A stretch of DNA of 64,000 nucleotides from Chryseolinea lacunae. GTDB taxonomy: Bacteria > Bacteroidota > Bacteroidia > Cytophagales > Cyclobacteriaceae. This document shows, in pieces, positions 1-8,283 of the stretch. Numbering within the stretch: position 1 is the first letter of the stretch; each line of letters opens with the position of its first letter. A program made the position numbers and the translations under genes. The stretch is taken from positions 496,001 through 560,000 of the forward strand of contig NZ_JAERRB010000001.1 of NCBI RefSeq assembly GCF_016735595.1, in the 5' to 3' direction. The notes under the pieces were generated by a model. It had not been told where the DNA came from, ran no database searches, and was given only the letters and a program-made list of their open reading frames with translations.

Positions 1-192
1 CGTCACCACAATGCAAAGCCCTTCGCGCAACAATGCGGGCACCTGAAAACAGATGGACTTGCCCCCGCCCGTGGGAAGCAACGCCAGCGTGTCGTGACCT
101 TGCAGCACGGAGTGAATGATCTCCTCCTGCCCCGGCCTGAACTGGCTGTGGTTCCAATACTGTTTTAATATGGTGTGAGGCGTCTCCAACAA
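1..192 (-). CDS. recQ: ATP-dependent DNA helicase RecQ, N-terminal part
   Basis: The reverse strand reads a RecQ-family N-terminus: a PHTILKQYW segment, FRPGQEEII, then the Walker A region LLPTGGGKSICFQVPAL. RecQ helicases unwind DNA 3' to 5' in recombination and repair, in the cytoplasm. The gene runs off the left edge, so only about 63 residues are visible. No ATG is available before the family homology begins; an in-frame TAG lies a few codons upstream, so the start is probably one of two consecutive TTG codons at 192 or 189. A terminator of the preceding minus-strand gene ends just upstream. The family call is firm; the exact start is not. Confidence 0.85.
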   Translation of the reverse strand, partial: MLETPHTILKQYWNHSQFRPGQEEIIHSVLQGHDTLALLPTGGGKSICFQVPALLREGLCIVVT

Positions 193-220
193 AAACGAAG
201 ATAGGCGAAGGTTGGGCTAT

Positions 221-260
221 AAAAAAAAGACCCGGCAAGTTTCGACACCGGCCAGGTCTG
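221..260 (-). terminator. Rho-independent terminator after the solute-binding protein gene
   Basis: Imperfect stem AGACCCGG / CCGG..AGGTCT around a short loop, followed on the minus strand by a run of T (read as the A run at 221-228). It lies 20 bases past the stop of the solute-binding protein gene and just before recQ, separating the two transcripts. Confidence 0.7.
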
Positions 261-280
261 GTTATGCGATGCGGGTTCGC

Positions 281-1144
281 CTATTTTGCCTGCGACTGCG
301 ATTGCATGAGTTTCATGCCGGCCTCACCCAGGTGTTTAAACAAAATGGCTTTGTATTCCTTGGTGTTCAGGTAGCCCCCGTTGGCGGCAAAAAACTCTTC
401 AAACGGGGTGCCCCAGTCGCTGTTGCTGGGCATGATGAATCCGAACTGCTCGGCGGCCTTGTCGGCCAACGGGTGGCGCTTCACAGACTTCTTTAACTGC
501 ACCGCTTCGAGATAGAACGCCAGGTCGAGGTAAGCCATGCCTTTGTTGTCTGACAGCATTTTCTCGAGTGTTTCCTGGCTGGTGGTGGTGTAGGTGATTT
601 TGAGGTCAGGGAAATATTTCTCCTTGAGTTCAAGCGTGCGCTTTTCGTTGAGCGTGCCCTTGGCGGTGTAGGCCGTGAGGCCCGAGAATGTTTTGGGCAT
701 GTCTTCGAGCTTGTTCAGGTTCGACACTTTGTTTTGGGTGACCAGAATGGCAAAGTTGGTGATGAAGGGCGGGCTGAATTTCACTTCCTTCTTGCGCTCT
801 TCGGTGATGGTGACGTTGCCCAGGCCCACCACGCCGCCTTTCGATATCTTCACTTTATCGTACATGCCCCGGAAGTTGGAGCCGTCGCCTACAAACTTGA
901 ATTCGATGTCAACTTTTTTATTGTCTTTCACCCAGGTTCTGAAGTCTTTCATGATGTCGATGCAGATGCCGGTGAGCTGACCGGAGTTGTCTACATAGAT
1001 GAAGCTGGGCGTTTGCACGTAGGCGAGCGTCAAGGTGCCTTTTCCGCTTTTTTTGGTCTGCTTCCAGGTGTCGCCCGTATAGGATTGGGCCATGGAAGCC
1101 GACGCGGCCACGAACAGTAACAAGTTGGTAATAAGGGTTCTCAT
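281..1144 (-). CDS. Periplasmic solute-binding protein, family 3 (SBP_bac_3)
   Basis: A 287-residue protein with a Sec signal peptide (hydrophobic residues 5-16, likely cleavage after ASMAQ). The rest matches the family 3 binding-protein fold used by polar amino acid ABC transporters: TLTLAYVQTPSFIYVD, then GICIDIMKDF, GNVTITEERKKEVKFSPPF, and a second lobe with a YTAKGTLNEKR segment. In the family this protein binds a small amino-acid-like ligand in the periplasm. No permease or ATPase gene is adjacent, so it may be an orphan receptor or work with a distant transporter. It lies 94 bases downstream of the enoyl-CoA hydratase gene on the same strand and ends at a clear terminator. Ligand unknown. 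Confidence 0.82.
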   Translation of the reverse strand: MRTLITNLLLFVAASASMAQSYTGDTWKQTKKSGKGTLTLAYVQTPSFIYVDNSGQLTGICIDIMKDFRTWVKDNKKVDIEFKFVGDGSNFRGMYDKVKISKGGVVGLGNVTITEERKKEVKFSPPFITNFAILVTQNKVSNLNKLEDMPKTFSGLTAYTAKGTLNEKRTLELKEKYFPDLKITYTTTSQETLEKMLSDNKGMAYLDLAFYLEAVQLKKSVKRHPLADKAAEQFGFIMPSNSDWGTPFEEFFAANGGYLNTKEYKAILFKHLGEAGMKLMQSQSQAK

Positions 1145-1238
1145 GGGTCAGGTTAATTCAACCCCTGAGTTAGAAGATTCGCGATAATAATTTCGCGTTG
1201 CTGTAATATCGACGTTAGTTTTTCAGTCATATTACAGA

Positions 1239-2021
1239 TTACCATGTTATTTTTTCTTTCCGGAGAAAAGCATCCACACCACGCTTGCAATCATCGCTTG
1301 CGCGGGCTTCGGCGTTGCGTTCTGCTGCAAACGTTAGCGCTTCCGACAGGGCTAAACTCTGCACGTGCGCGATCATTTGCTTGGTCATCATCATGGCGTG
1401 GGTTGAGTTGGTGCGGATGAGATTGGCGGCAAACTCATGTGTCTCGGCTTCCAGTTTTTCTCTTGGCACAACGTGGTGAATAAGCGACAGGTGTTTTGCT
1501 TCGTCGGCCGTGATCAGCTCGCCACTCAGCAACAACCGCTTGGCATGCGACTCGCCCACCTTGCGCAACAGAAACACCATGACAACGGCGGGTATGAAAC
1601 CGATGCGCACTTCGGTGTAGCCAAACTTGGCTTCGGGTGCGGCAAACACAAAGTCGCACACCGCCGCCAGCCCACAGCCCCCCGCCAGCGCATGGCCCTG
1701 CACCTGGGCGATGATCACTTTCTTGAGCGTGTACATCAACAGAAACAATTCTTTCAGGTGGCTGGAGTCGGCCAGGTTTTGTTCGTACGAAAATTCCTGG
1801 AGCTTTTGCAGATAGGCCAGGTCGGCTCCCGCGCAAAATGCTTCGCCTTCCGCTTTCAGAATAATCACTTTCACCGTGGGGTCGTCGCCCAGCAGAGCAA
1901 AAGCTTCCTTCAACTCTCCCACCAGCTCAAAGCTCAGGGCATTGCGTTTCTCGGGGCGGCTCAGTGTGATGACGCCGATGTGGTTGTCGATGGAATAGTG
2001 GATGTAGTTCATGGGTATCAT
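1239..2021 (-). CDS. Enoyl-CoA hydratase/isomerase (crotonase) family protein
   Basis: A 260-residue crotonase-fold protein. It shows SRPEKRNALS near the N-terminus, the oxyanion-hole segment FCAGADL (about 62-68), GHALAGGCGLAAVCDF (about 109-124) and YTEVRIGFIPA (135-145). The position of the first catalytic Glu of classical hydratases (GG-C-E-L) is Gly117 here, while the second, Glu137, is kept. Family members hydrate or isomerise acyl-CoA thioesters in fatty acid or branched-chain amino acid breakdown; overall it resembles the methylglutaconyl-CoA hydratase-like group, but the substrate cannot be read from sequence. A second ATG three codons in (2012) is an equally good start. It lies 27 bases after comEC, probably co-transcribed. 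Confidence 0.88.
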   Translation of the reverse strand: MIPMNYIHYSIDNHIGVITLSRPEKRNALSFELVGELKEAFALLGDDPTVKVIILKAEGEAFCAGADLAYLQKLQEFSYEQNLADSSHLKELFLLMYTLKKVIIAQVQGHALAGGCGLAAVCDFVFAAPEAKFGYTEVRIGFIPAVVMVFLLRKVGESHAKRLLLSGELITADEAKHLSLIHHVVPREKLEAETHEFAANLIRTNSTHAMMMTKQMIAHVQSLALSEALTFAAERNAEARASDDCKRGVDAFLRKEKITW

Positions 2022-2048
2022 AGCGATAGTCTGGTATTGTTCATGGGT

Positions 2049-4130
2049 TTATAGATTGACCGCCGGCAATGCGAACGCGCCATCGTGAAGCACGGCGTGC
2101 AACGGTAGCTTCAGGCGCCCGGCTTGCGTCCGCAGTTTTTCTGATGTGTAGAAAGAGTTGCTGCCATCTAGGATAATTTGGCACGCATGAATGGCGCGCA
2201 GCTCCTGTAAATCCCTCACGGCATTGCGGCTGATCATGATGTAATCAACAGCCAACCCCGGCGAAAGTTTGAAGCCCCTGGCAAAAATCCGGAGAATGGT
2301 TTTTCCCTGCCACACCATCACCTCGCATCCCTCGCCCACGTTTGCCCGCGTGGCTTGTGATGCGTGCACGGCCGCGCCGGCGCGAATGCGGTTGGGGGCT
2401 ATGTGAAAACGAATTTTGCCCGCGTCGTTGGCCAGCGCGGAGTCGCCCCAGAAAAACACTTGTCCTTCGTCCACAAAATCGACGGCCGAAAATCCCGGCG
2501 TCTTATACACGGTGAAGGTGTGTTGTTCAACCTCGTTGCGAATGTATTCAAACTGCAAAACAGAAAAGAACGTGGCGGCGCATACGGCCACACCCAGCCA
2601 GCGCAGTTGTTTTGTTTCGAGCAACAACACCAGGCAAAGCAACACCAGCGCGAGCAGGTAAAATTGTGCGGGGGTGATGTAGATGTTTTCGATTCGGCTG
2701 AGCGGCAGATTCTCCACACCAAACACAAACGCATTCATGATCTTGACAATCCATCCCAACACCATGCCCAGAAAGTTTGCAATTACCGGAACGGCACCGA
2801 CCGCCAACACCACCAAACCCAACACCAGCACACCAAAGGAAGCGGGAATGGCCACCAGGTTGGCCACCAGAAAATAGTTGGGAAACTGATGGAAGTAGAG
2901 CAACCCCAGGGCAAACGTTGCACCCTGCGCGGCGATAGACACACTCGAAACTTTCCACACTTCGTCCACCACACGCGCACGCGGTTCCCACAACGCATAC
3001 AACGGCGGATGAAGATAGACGATGCCCGCCACGGCCAGGTAGGAAAGCTGAAACCCCACCGACATGATCATGAAAGGATCGTAGAGCAACAAACAAAACG
3101 CCGACGCGGCCAGCGTGTTATACATGTTCGTTTGCCGGTTCCACGGCTTGGCCAGCGCCATAAACGAAAACATGGCCACCGCGCGCAACACCGACGGCGA
3201 AAGTCCCGTCACAAAGGCATAGCCCCACAACACAACAATGCTCACCACGGCCAGCACCCATTTGCCCCGCGCTGTTTTTTGAAGCGGCCGAAGCAGCAAC
3301 AACAACAGCCAATAGACAATGCCCACATGCAAGCCCGACACCGACAACACATGCAACGCACCCGTGGCAGCATAGGCCTGCAACAGTTCATTGTCCAACC
3401 CTTCGGTAACACCCAACACCAATGCCGACGCCAACGTGCGCTCGCGAAGGCCGGGCACATATTTCTTCAACGTGCCATCGGCCCATTGCCTCACGGCTAT
3501 GGCGTGGCGCATAATAACACTGGGGGGCGCATAGTCAACACGCAACGCCGCATGCTTGCCGCGCACAAACTGCTGATGATAGATCTGACGGTAGCTTAAG
3601 AACTTCTGATAGTCAAACTCGCCCGGGTTGCCCGGAGGGGAAACAACCTGCGGTGTGCCGCGAATGAGCAACACATCGCCATATTGAAAGGGTTCTTTAA
3701 AATCCTGTTTCGAAAAGTAGAGCATCACCTTGCCTTCGCGCGCCTGCCACGCTCCCTGCGTGTTTACGCGAACCACGTCGCCCACCATTTTCCACGACTT
3801 GTCTTTTTCTTCGGGCGCTGTAGACACAACGGCCTGGTAGTACGCCACGGGCGTTTCAAGTTTCAGGAGATGATCGGCGTGACGGGAGGCTGTGTGTGAT
3901 ACTGTGGCGAGATAGCCCGCAAAGAAAATTGCCGCAAGCCCTACAAAGCCCGGATTGATTTGCAGTGTGCGATAGGCACCTCCAAAAATCAGGTAGAGCG
4001 CTGTGCATGCGGCGAAGAGACTGGTGGCCACGCTCCACTCCATGGCATCGGGCCGGTGAATGGCCAGCAGGATGCCGCCGCAAAAAAACACCACGATGCG
4101 GACGAAGGCGTATGGTATCCACCGGATCAT
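2049..4130 (-). CDS. comEC: ComEC/Rec2 family DNA-uptake channel protein
   Basis: A 693-residue multispanning membrane protein. The N-terminus has two or three membrane segments, followed by a soluble DUF4131-type region (FQYGDVLLIRGTPQVV, then GNPGEFDYQKFL), then the Competence domain with its hallmark LHVLSVSGLHVG and many further helices. In the family ComEC forms the inner-membrane channel that takes single-stranded DNA into the cytoplasm. The C-terminal about 130 residues occupy the place of the metallo-beta-lactamase-like domain of longer homologues, but no HxHxDH motif is visible. It sits between phoH (45 bases upstream) and the enoyl-CoA hydratase (27 bases downstream). Confidence 0.9.
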   Translation of the reverse strand: MIRWIPYAFVRIVVFFCGGILLAIHRPDAMEWSVATSLFAACTALYLIFGGAYRTLQINPGFVGLAAIFFAGYLATVSHTASRHADHLLKLETPVAYYQAVVSTAPEEKDKSWKMVGDVVRVNTQGAWQAREGKVMLYFSKQDFKEPFQYGDVLLIRGTPQVVSPPGNPGEFDYQKFLSYRQIYHQQFVRGKHAALRVDYAPPSVIMRHAIAVRQWADGTLKKYVPGLRERTLASALVLGVTEGLDNELLQAYAATGALHVLSVSGLHVGIVYWLLLLLLRPLQKTARGKWVLAVVSIVVLWGYAFVTGLSPSVLRAVAMFSFMALAKPWNRQTNMYNTLAASAFCLLLYDPFMIMSVGFQLSYLAVAGIVYLHPPLYALWEPRARVVDEVWKVSSVSIAAQGATFALGLLYFHQFPNYFLVANLVAIPASFGVLVLGLVVLAVGAVPVIANFLGMVLGWIVKIMNAFVFGVENLPLSRIENIYITPAQFYLLALVLLCLVLLLETKQLRWLGVAVCAATFFSVLQFEYIRNEVEQHTFTVYKTPGFSAVDFVDEGQVFFWGDSALANDAGKIRFHIAPNRIRAGAAVHASQATRANVGEGCEVMVWQGKTILRIFARGFKLSPGLAVDYIMISRNAVRDLQELRAIHACQIILDGSNSFYTSEKLRTQAGRLKLPLHAVLHDGAFALPAVNL

Positions 4131-4175
4131 GGAGAAAGATACAGAATTTCTCTAAGTAGTTTCCGCGAGCATGTG

Positions 4176-5123
4176 CTAAGTAGTTTCCTTGCCGTAGGCT
4201 TCAATGATGTCGCGCACGAGGCGGTGACGCACCACGTCTTTTTCGTTCAGTTCCACAAAGCCGATGCCCTTCACGTCTTTCAAAATGCGGGTGGCTTCTT
4301 TCAGTCCGGAGCTTTGGCGCACGGGCAAGTCGATCTGCGAGATGTCGCCGGTCACAATCATTTTCGATTCGGGGCCCATGCGGGTGAGAAACATTTTCAT
4401 TTGCATGGGTGTGGTGTTCTGCGCTTCGTCGAGCAGAATGAACGCATTGTTCAACGTTCGTCCACGCATGTAGGCCAGCGGCGCAATCTCGATGATTTCG
4501 CGTTCCATGTAGAAGCCGAGTTTTTCGAACGGTATCATGTCGTTCAGGGCGTCGTAGATGGGGCGCAGGTAGGGATCGATTTTTTCTTTCAGATCGCCGG
4601 GCAAAAAGCCGAGGTTCTCGCCCGCTTCCACGGCCGGACGGGTGATGATTATTTTTTTGACCTGTTTGTTTTTCAACGCCTTCACGGCCATGGCCACAGA
4701 GATGTAGGTCTTGCCGGTGCCGGCGGGGCCGAGGGCAAACACAAGGTCGTTGTCTTTCACCAGCTGCACCAGCTTTTGCTGGTTGGCCGTTTTGGGTTTG
4801 ATGGGATTGCCCTTGGTGCCATAGATGATCACGTCTTCGGCAGCCTGCTGTTCGGCCTGCACCTCTTCGTGTTCGCGTTCAATATAGGCTTGCACGTTCT
4901 CTTCGGTGACGCGGCCGTATTTGTGATAGTGGTCAACGAGCGATGTGAGCAAATCGTCGATCTGCCCGATCTCGGCGGTGGGGCCTTTGATGAGAATCTG
5001 GTTGCCACGCGAGATGATCCTGCTCTTGGGGAAGGCGGCCGACAGGGTGTCGATGGTCTTGTTTTCCAGCCCCAGAAAGTCGACCATAGATATATTTTCC
5101 AGTGTAACTACTTTTTCAGTCAA
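4176..5123 (-). CDS. phoH: PhoH family ATPase
   Basis: A 315-residue cytoplasmic PhoH-like protein. It has an N-terminal KH-like region (SRIISRGNQILIKG), Walker A GPAGTGKT at 132-139, the family segment TRPAVEAGENLGFLPGDL, and Walker B FILLDEAQNT followed by MKMFLTRMG and VTGDISQIDLP. PhoH proteins are predicted RNA-associated NTPases, often linked to ribosome or RNA metabolism. Length and motifs are complete. It is the first gene of the minus-strand run leading to comEC, and is divergent from the SAM hydrolase gene across 92 bases that must hold both promoters. Confidence 0.93.
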   Translation of the reverse strand: MTEKVVTLENISMVDFLGLENKTIDTLSAAFPKSRIISRGNQILIKGPTAEIGQIDDLLTSLVDHYHKYGRVTEENVQAYIEREHEEVQAEQQAAEDVIIYGTKGNPIKPKTANQQKLVQLVKDNDLVFALGPAGTGKTYISVAMAVKALKNKQVKKIIITRPAVEAGENLGFLPGDLKEKIDPYLRPIYDALNDMIPFEKLGFYMEREIIEIAPLAYMRGRTLNNAFILLDEAQNTTPMQMKMFLTRMGPESKMIVTGDISQIDLPVRQSSGLKEATRILKDVKGIGFVELNEKDVVRHRLVRDIIEAYGKETT

Positions 5124-5215
5124 ACGAATTAGAATTTATAGGTAAAAAACAATGTGGATTAAAAATGTTTACTTTGCCAAATCAAAATTAACGAATATCT
5201 GCGGCAGCATCAACC

Positions 5216-5989
5216 ATGGCCATTGTTACGCTTCTTACGGATTCTGGCGAAAGTGATCATTACGTGGCCGCTGTCAAAGCTAAGATTATCAGCCTGAATC
5301 CAGGCGTTCGCATCGAAGACATCAGTCACCAGATCAAACCTGCCGACATTGCCCACGCCGCCTTTGTGCTGCGGGCGGTTTTCCGCGATTTCCCCAAGGG
5401 CACCGTGCACCTGGTGGGTGTGGATTCAACAGGAAACCGGGGCGATGCGTTCATTGCCCTGCAACTGGAGGAACATTATTTTGTGGGCTGCGACAACGGG
5501 CTGTTCGGCCTCATCAGCGATCGGCCGCATCAGCAACTGGCCGAGCTCAACACCATCAACCCCGTGACCACCACCTTTCCGGAGCGCGACATTTTTGCGC
5601 ATGCCGCCGCCAAGCTGGCCAGTGGCGTGTCTATTACCAACCTGGGCAAGCCCATGCCCATGTTCAAAAAAATGATCGACCGGCAGATGAAAGCCACCAA
5701 AAAGCAAATCACGGGCAGCATCATCCGTGTCGACAACATGGGCAACCTCATCACCAACATCACCAAAGACGCCTTCGATGTGCTGAGCCAGGGCAAAGGC
5801 TACACCATTCAGTTTGGCGGCGAAAAATTCAGACGCATCCACGCCCAATACAGCCAGGCCGAAGAAGGCGAATGCTTCATTGTGTTCAACAGCCTCAACC
5901 TGCTGGAGGTCGGCATCTATAAAGGCAACGCTGCCGAATTGCTCGGACTTGGTTATGGAGGGGCAGTGAATGTGGTGTTCGACGAATGA
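5216..5989 (+). CDS. S-adenosylmethionine hydrolase (SAM hydroxide adenosyltransferase, DUF62)
   Basis: A 257-residue protein of the chlorinase/fluorinase (DUF62) superfamily. The N-terminus ATVTLLTDSGE-like segment (VTLLTDSGESDHYVAAVKA) and PADIAHAAFVLRAVFRDFPKGTVHLVGVDS, with a C-terminal barrel-like domain (GSIIRVDNMGNLITNI), are typical. Members that lack the halogenase loop use water to split SAM into adenosine and methionine; no halogenase-specific insertion is evident here. It is divergent from phoH, a pairing I recall as common in Bacteroidota. A near-consensus TTACTTTG box lies about 40 bases upstream of the ATG. Confidence 0.88.
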   Translation: MAIVTLLTDSGESDHYVAAVKAKIISLNPGVRIEDISHQIKPADIAHAAFVLRAVFRDFPKGTVHLVGVDSTGNRGDAFIALQLEEHYFVGCDNGLFGLISDRPHQQLAELNTINPVTTTFPERDIFAHAAAKLASGVSITNLGKPMPMFKKMIDRQMKATKKQITGSIIRVDNMGNLITNITKDAFDVLSQGKGYTIQFGGEKFRRIHAQYSQAEEGECFIVFNSLNLLEVGIYKGNAAELLGLGYGGAVNVVFDE

Positions 5990-6000
5990 CGTCTGTCTTT

Positions 6001-6029
6001 TTTGAACACCGCTACTTTCCGTACCTTTC
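6001..6029 (+). promoter_or_regulatory. Candidate Bacteroidota sigma-A promoter for the monooxygenase-fold gene
   Basis: TTTG at 6001-6004 and TACCTTTC at 6022-6029, separated by 17 bases, approximate the Bacteroidota -33 TTTG / -7 TAnnTTTG pattern. The predicted start of transcription would lie just upstream of the ATG at 6053, which supports that start over the longer frame opening at 6002. Confidence 0.5.
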
Positions 6030-6052
6030 TTCTCACCAAACGCTTTCCGCCT

Positions 6053-6346
6053 ATGCTCATCCGCATCGTACGCATGCATTTCCTGGAATCGGGTGTCGAC
6101 GAATTTCTGACGCTCTTTGATGAATACAAAACCCGCATCCGGAATTTTGAAGGCTGCTCGCACCTCGAGCTGATGAAAGACGCCAACGAACCCAACACCT
6201 TCATCACCTACAGCCACTGGCGCGATGCCCACGCCCTGGAAAACTATCGCCGCTCCGAGCTTTTCAATTCTGTGTGGGGCACCACAAAAACACTTTTCGC
6301 CGAACGCACCCAGGCGTTTTCAATGGAGAAATTTATTGAAGTGTAG
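6053..6346 (+). CDS. Antibiotic biosynthesis monooxygenase (ABM) domain protein
   Basis: A 97-residue single-domain protein of the dimeric alpha/beta-barrel (ABM/YgiN-like) fold: MLIRIVRMHFL, then VDEFLTLFDEYKTRIRNFEGCSHLELMKDA, then TYSHWRDAHALENYRRSELF. Such small proteins are cofactor-free monooxygenases, quinone-modifying enzymes or haem-degrading proteins; which applies cannot be told. The frame is open from 6002, but the first 17 codons do not fit the fold and a promoter-like pair sits inside them, so the ATG at 6053 is chosen. It is 12 bases past the SAM hydrolase stop plus its own promoter, so it may be a separate unit. Confidence 0.8.
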   Translation: MLIRIVRMHFLESGVDEFLTLFDEYKTRIRNFEGCSHLELMKDANEPNTFITYSHWRDAHALENYRRSELFNSVWGTTKTLFAERTQAFSMEKFIEV

Positions 6347-6466
6347 GCGCCGGTTTGCACGCTGCCAGCAGCCCCGGACGAAACCTGACGAAACAAATCC
6401 ATTCCTCTGATTTTTATCAGCCGGCTTGCACCCGCACATGTGTTACTTACAACAAAAAAACACATC

Positions 6467-8275
6467 ATGGCTTCCGTGCACAAGTTTCACATTCCCGTCA
6501 TGGGCTTGGCGTTCACCATAGACTCGCCCATCAAAGTGGCGCGCTTCGGCATCACATCAACCCTTTCTATCATCGAAGACAAACTCGTTGAACTGATGCG
6601 CGCGCACTACTGCCAGACGCGGCACGAACACTACGAGCCCATCACATCGCACCAGCCCGACTATCGCGCCCGGCGCATCCAGGAATATCTGAACCTGATG
6701 AACCGGATTGTGGAACAGCAAATGGAACAACTGAAAGCGCTGCCCTTCGAAGAAGGATCGGAACTCTCCAAATATTTCGAGATGCTTCCGTCGAAAAGCG
6801 AATTGCGCACGGTCTATGAGCTGATGCTGGGCGCACAACCTCCCCAGAAAGAACAATTGCAACAATACCTGCGCACACAACTTGTTGCCGGCGCCATCGA
6901 TGTGAACATCATGACCAAGGTCGACAAAGACAACCCGCAAACCCAAAGCGACACAACGCCCGATTCGTCTGATGCCCTGGCGGCGTTGCGTGGTTATGCC
7001 AACAGTGTGCTGGTCAATTCGTCGGTTGTTTTTTCGGCCGGCATGAACCCGCGGCTCTTCAACTACCTGGAGCGCCTTCCGGCGTTTGATGCGCGGGCGT
7101 GGGGTGTGTTTGATAAGAAGATTGTGATTAAGGTGAGCGACTACCGGTCGGCCCTCATCCAAGGAAAGTTCCTGGCCAAGAAAGGCGTTTGGGTGAGCGA
7201 GTTCCGCATCGAGTCGGGACTAAACTGCGGCGGCCATGCGTTTGCCACCGACGGCAGTTTGATGGGACCCATACTGGAAGAATTCAAAACCCGGCGCAAG
7301 GAACTTGCAGAGGCGTTGTTTCAACTCTACAAGCCCGTGGCCGAAAAGAAAACGGGACTGGTCTTTGCACGCCCCCATCCCGTGGCCATCACCGTGCAAG
7401 GTGGCGTGGGCACCCACGAAGAAGCCGAGTTCCTGCTCAAAAAATACGACATCGAAAGTGTGGGCTGGGGCACGCCCTTCCTGCTCTGCCCCGAAGCCAC
7501 CACCGTTGACCAGGAAACGCTTCACCTGCTTTCGGCCGCAAAAGAAAAGGATGTGATCTTAAGCAAAAATTCACCGCTGGGCATCCGGTTCAACTACCTG
7601 AAGGGAACCTCGGCAGAGAAAGAAAAACTGGCGCGCATTGCCAAGGGAAAGCCGGGAAGCCCGTGCACGGAAAAGTTTCTGGTGAGCAACACCGAATTCA
7701 CCAGGGAACCCATCTGCACAGCATCGCACAAATATCAAAAACAAAAAATAGCACAACTTCAAACACTCGACCTTTCGGTGGAGGAGTATGAGCGTCAATA
7801 TAACGAAGTGGTGAGCAAAGAGTGTTTGTGCGTTGGCCTGAGCAACGCCGCCGTGGTGGAATATAACTTGCCGCCCATTAAAGGACTCACATCTGTCAAT
7901 ATCTGCCCCGGCCCCAACATTGCTTATTTCAGCAAGATTGTGACCCTGCGCGAAATGACCGATCATATTTATGGAAGAGTCAATGTGCTGGTTGATCAAA
8001 CCAGGCCACACATGTTCATCAAAGAATTGCAACTGAACGTTGCGTATGTGAAAGAACAGTGGCTGGCGTTGAAGAAGGGCGACGCGAAATCTTTGAAAGA
8101 TATTCTTGATTTCACCACCCAACTCCTGACCGGCATTGACTATTATCATTCTATTGAGACAACCCTTCACAACACAGAAGGCTTCAAGAACCAACTCAAC
8201 AGCCTCAGCGCCGAAATCAAAGACATCGCAGCGCTTGCCAATGCTTCAGCAAAAGATTCACTGGTGGTTCGTTAA
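6467..8275 (+). CDS. Uncharacterised 602-residue protein with weak TIM-barrel/nitronate-monooxygenase-like motifs
   Basis: I do not recognise this protein with certainty. It opens HKFHIPVMGLAFTIDSPIKVARFGI, and its middle has GKFLAKKGVWVSEFRIESGLNCGGHAFATDG, VQGGVGTHEEAEFLL and GWGTPFLLCPEATT. GGVGT followed by GWGT resembles phosphate-binding turns of flavin TIM barrels such as nitronate monooxygenase. The C-terminal third carries several cysteines (SPCTEK, EPICTAS, ECLCVGLSNAA) that could bind metal or a cluster. There is no signal peptide or membrane segment, so it is probably cytoplasmic. ATG 6467 is chosen over 6440 because the domain-like sequence begins there. It ends 8 bases before the convergent kinase gene. 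Confidence 0.6.
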   Translation: MASVHKFHIPVMGLAFTIDSPIKVARFGITSTLSIIEDKLVELMRAHYCQTRHEHYEPITSHQPDYRARRIQEYLNLMNRIVEQQMEQLKALPFEEGSELSKYFEMLPSKSELRTVYELMLGAQPPQKEQLQQYLRTQLVAGAIDVNIMTKVDKDNPQTQSDTTPDSSDALAALRGYANSVLVNSSVVFSAGMNPRLFNYLERLPAFDARAWGVFDKKIVIKVSDYRSALIQGKFLAKKGVWVSEFRIESGLNCGGHAFATDGSLMGPILEEFKTRRKELAEALFQLYKPVAEKKTGLVFARPHPVAITVQGGVGTHEEAEFLLKKYDIESVGWGTPFLLCPEATTVDQETLHLLSAAKEKDVILSKNSPLGIRFNYLKGTSAEKEKLARIAKGKPGSPCTEKFLVSNTEFTREPICTASHKYQKQKIAQLQTLDLSVEEYERQYNEVVSKECLCVGLSNAAVVEYNLPPIKGLTSVNICPGPNIAYFSKIVTLREMTDHIYGRVNVLVDQTRPHMFIKELQLNVAYVKEQWLALKKGDAKSLKDILDFTTQLLTGIDYYHSIETTLHNTEGFKNQLNSLSAEIKDIAALANASAKDSLVVR

Positions 8276-8283
8276 GTTGATTA

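Noticed and set aside
2364-3599. 411-codon frame on the plus strand
   Set aside because: Antisense shadow of comEC, rich in His/Gln/Arg, with no domain.
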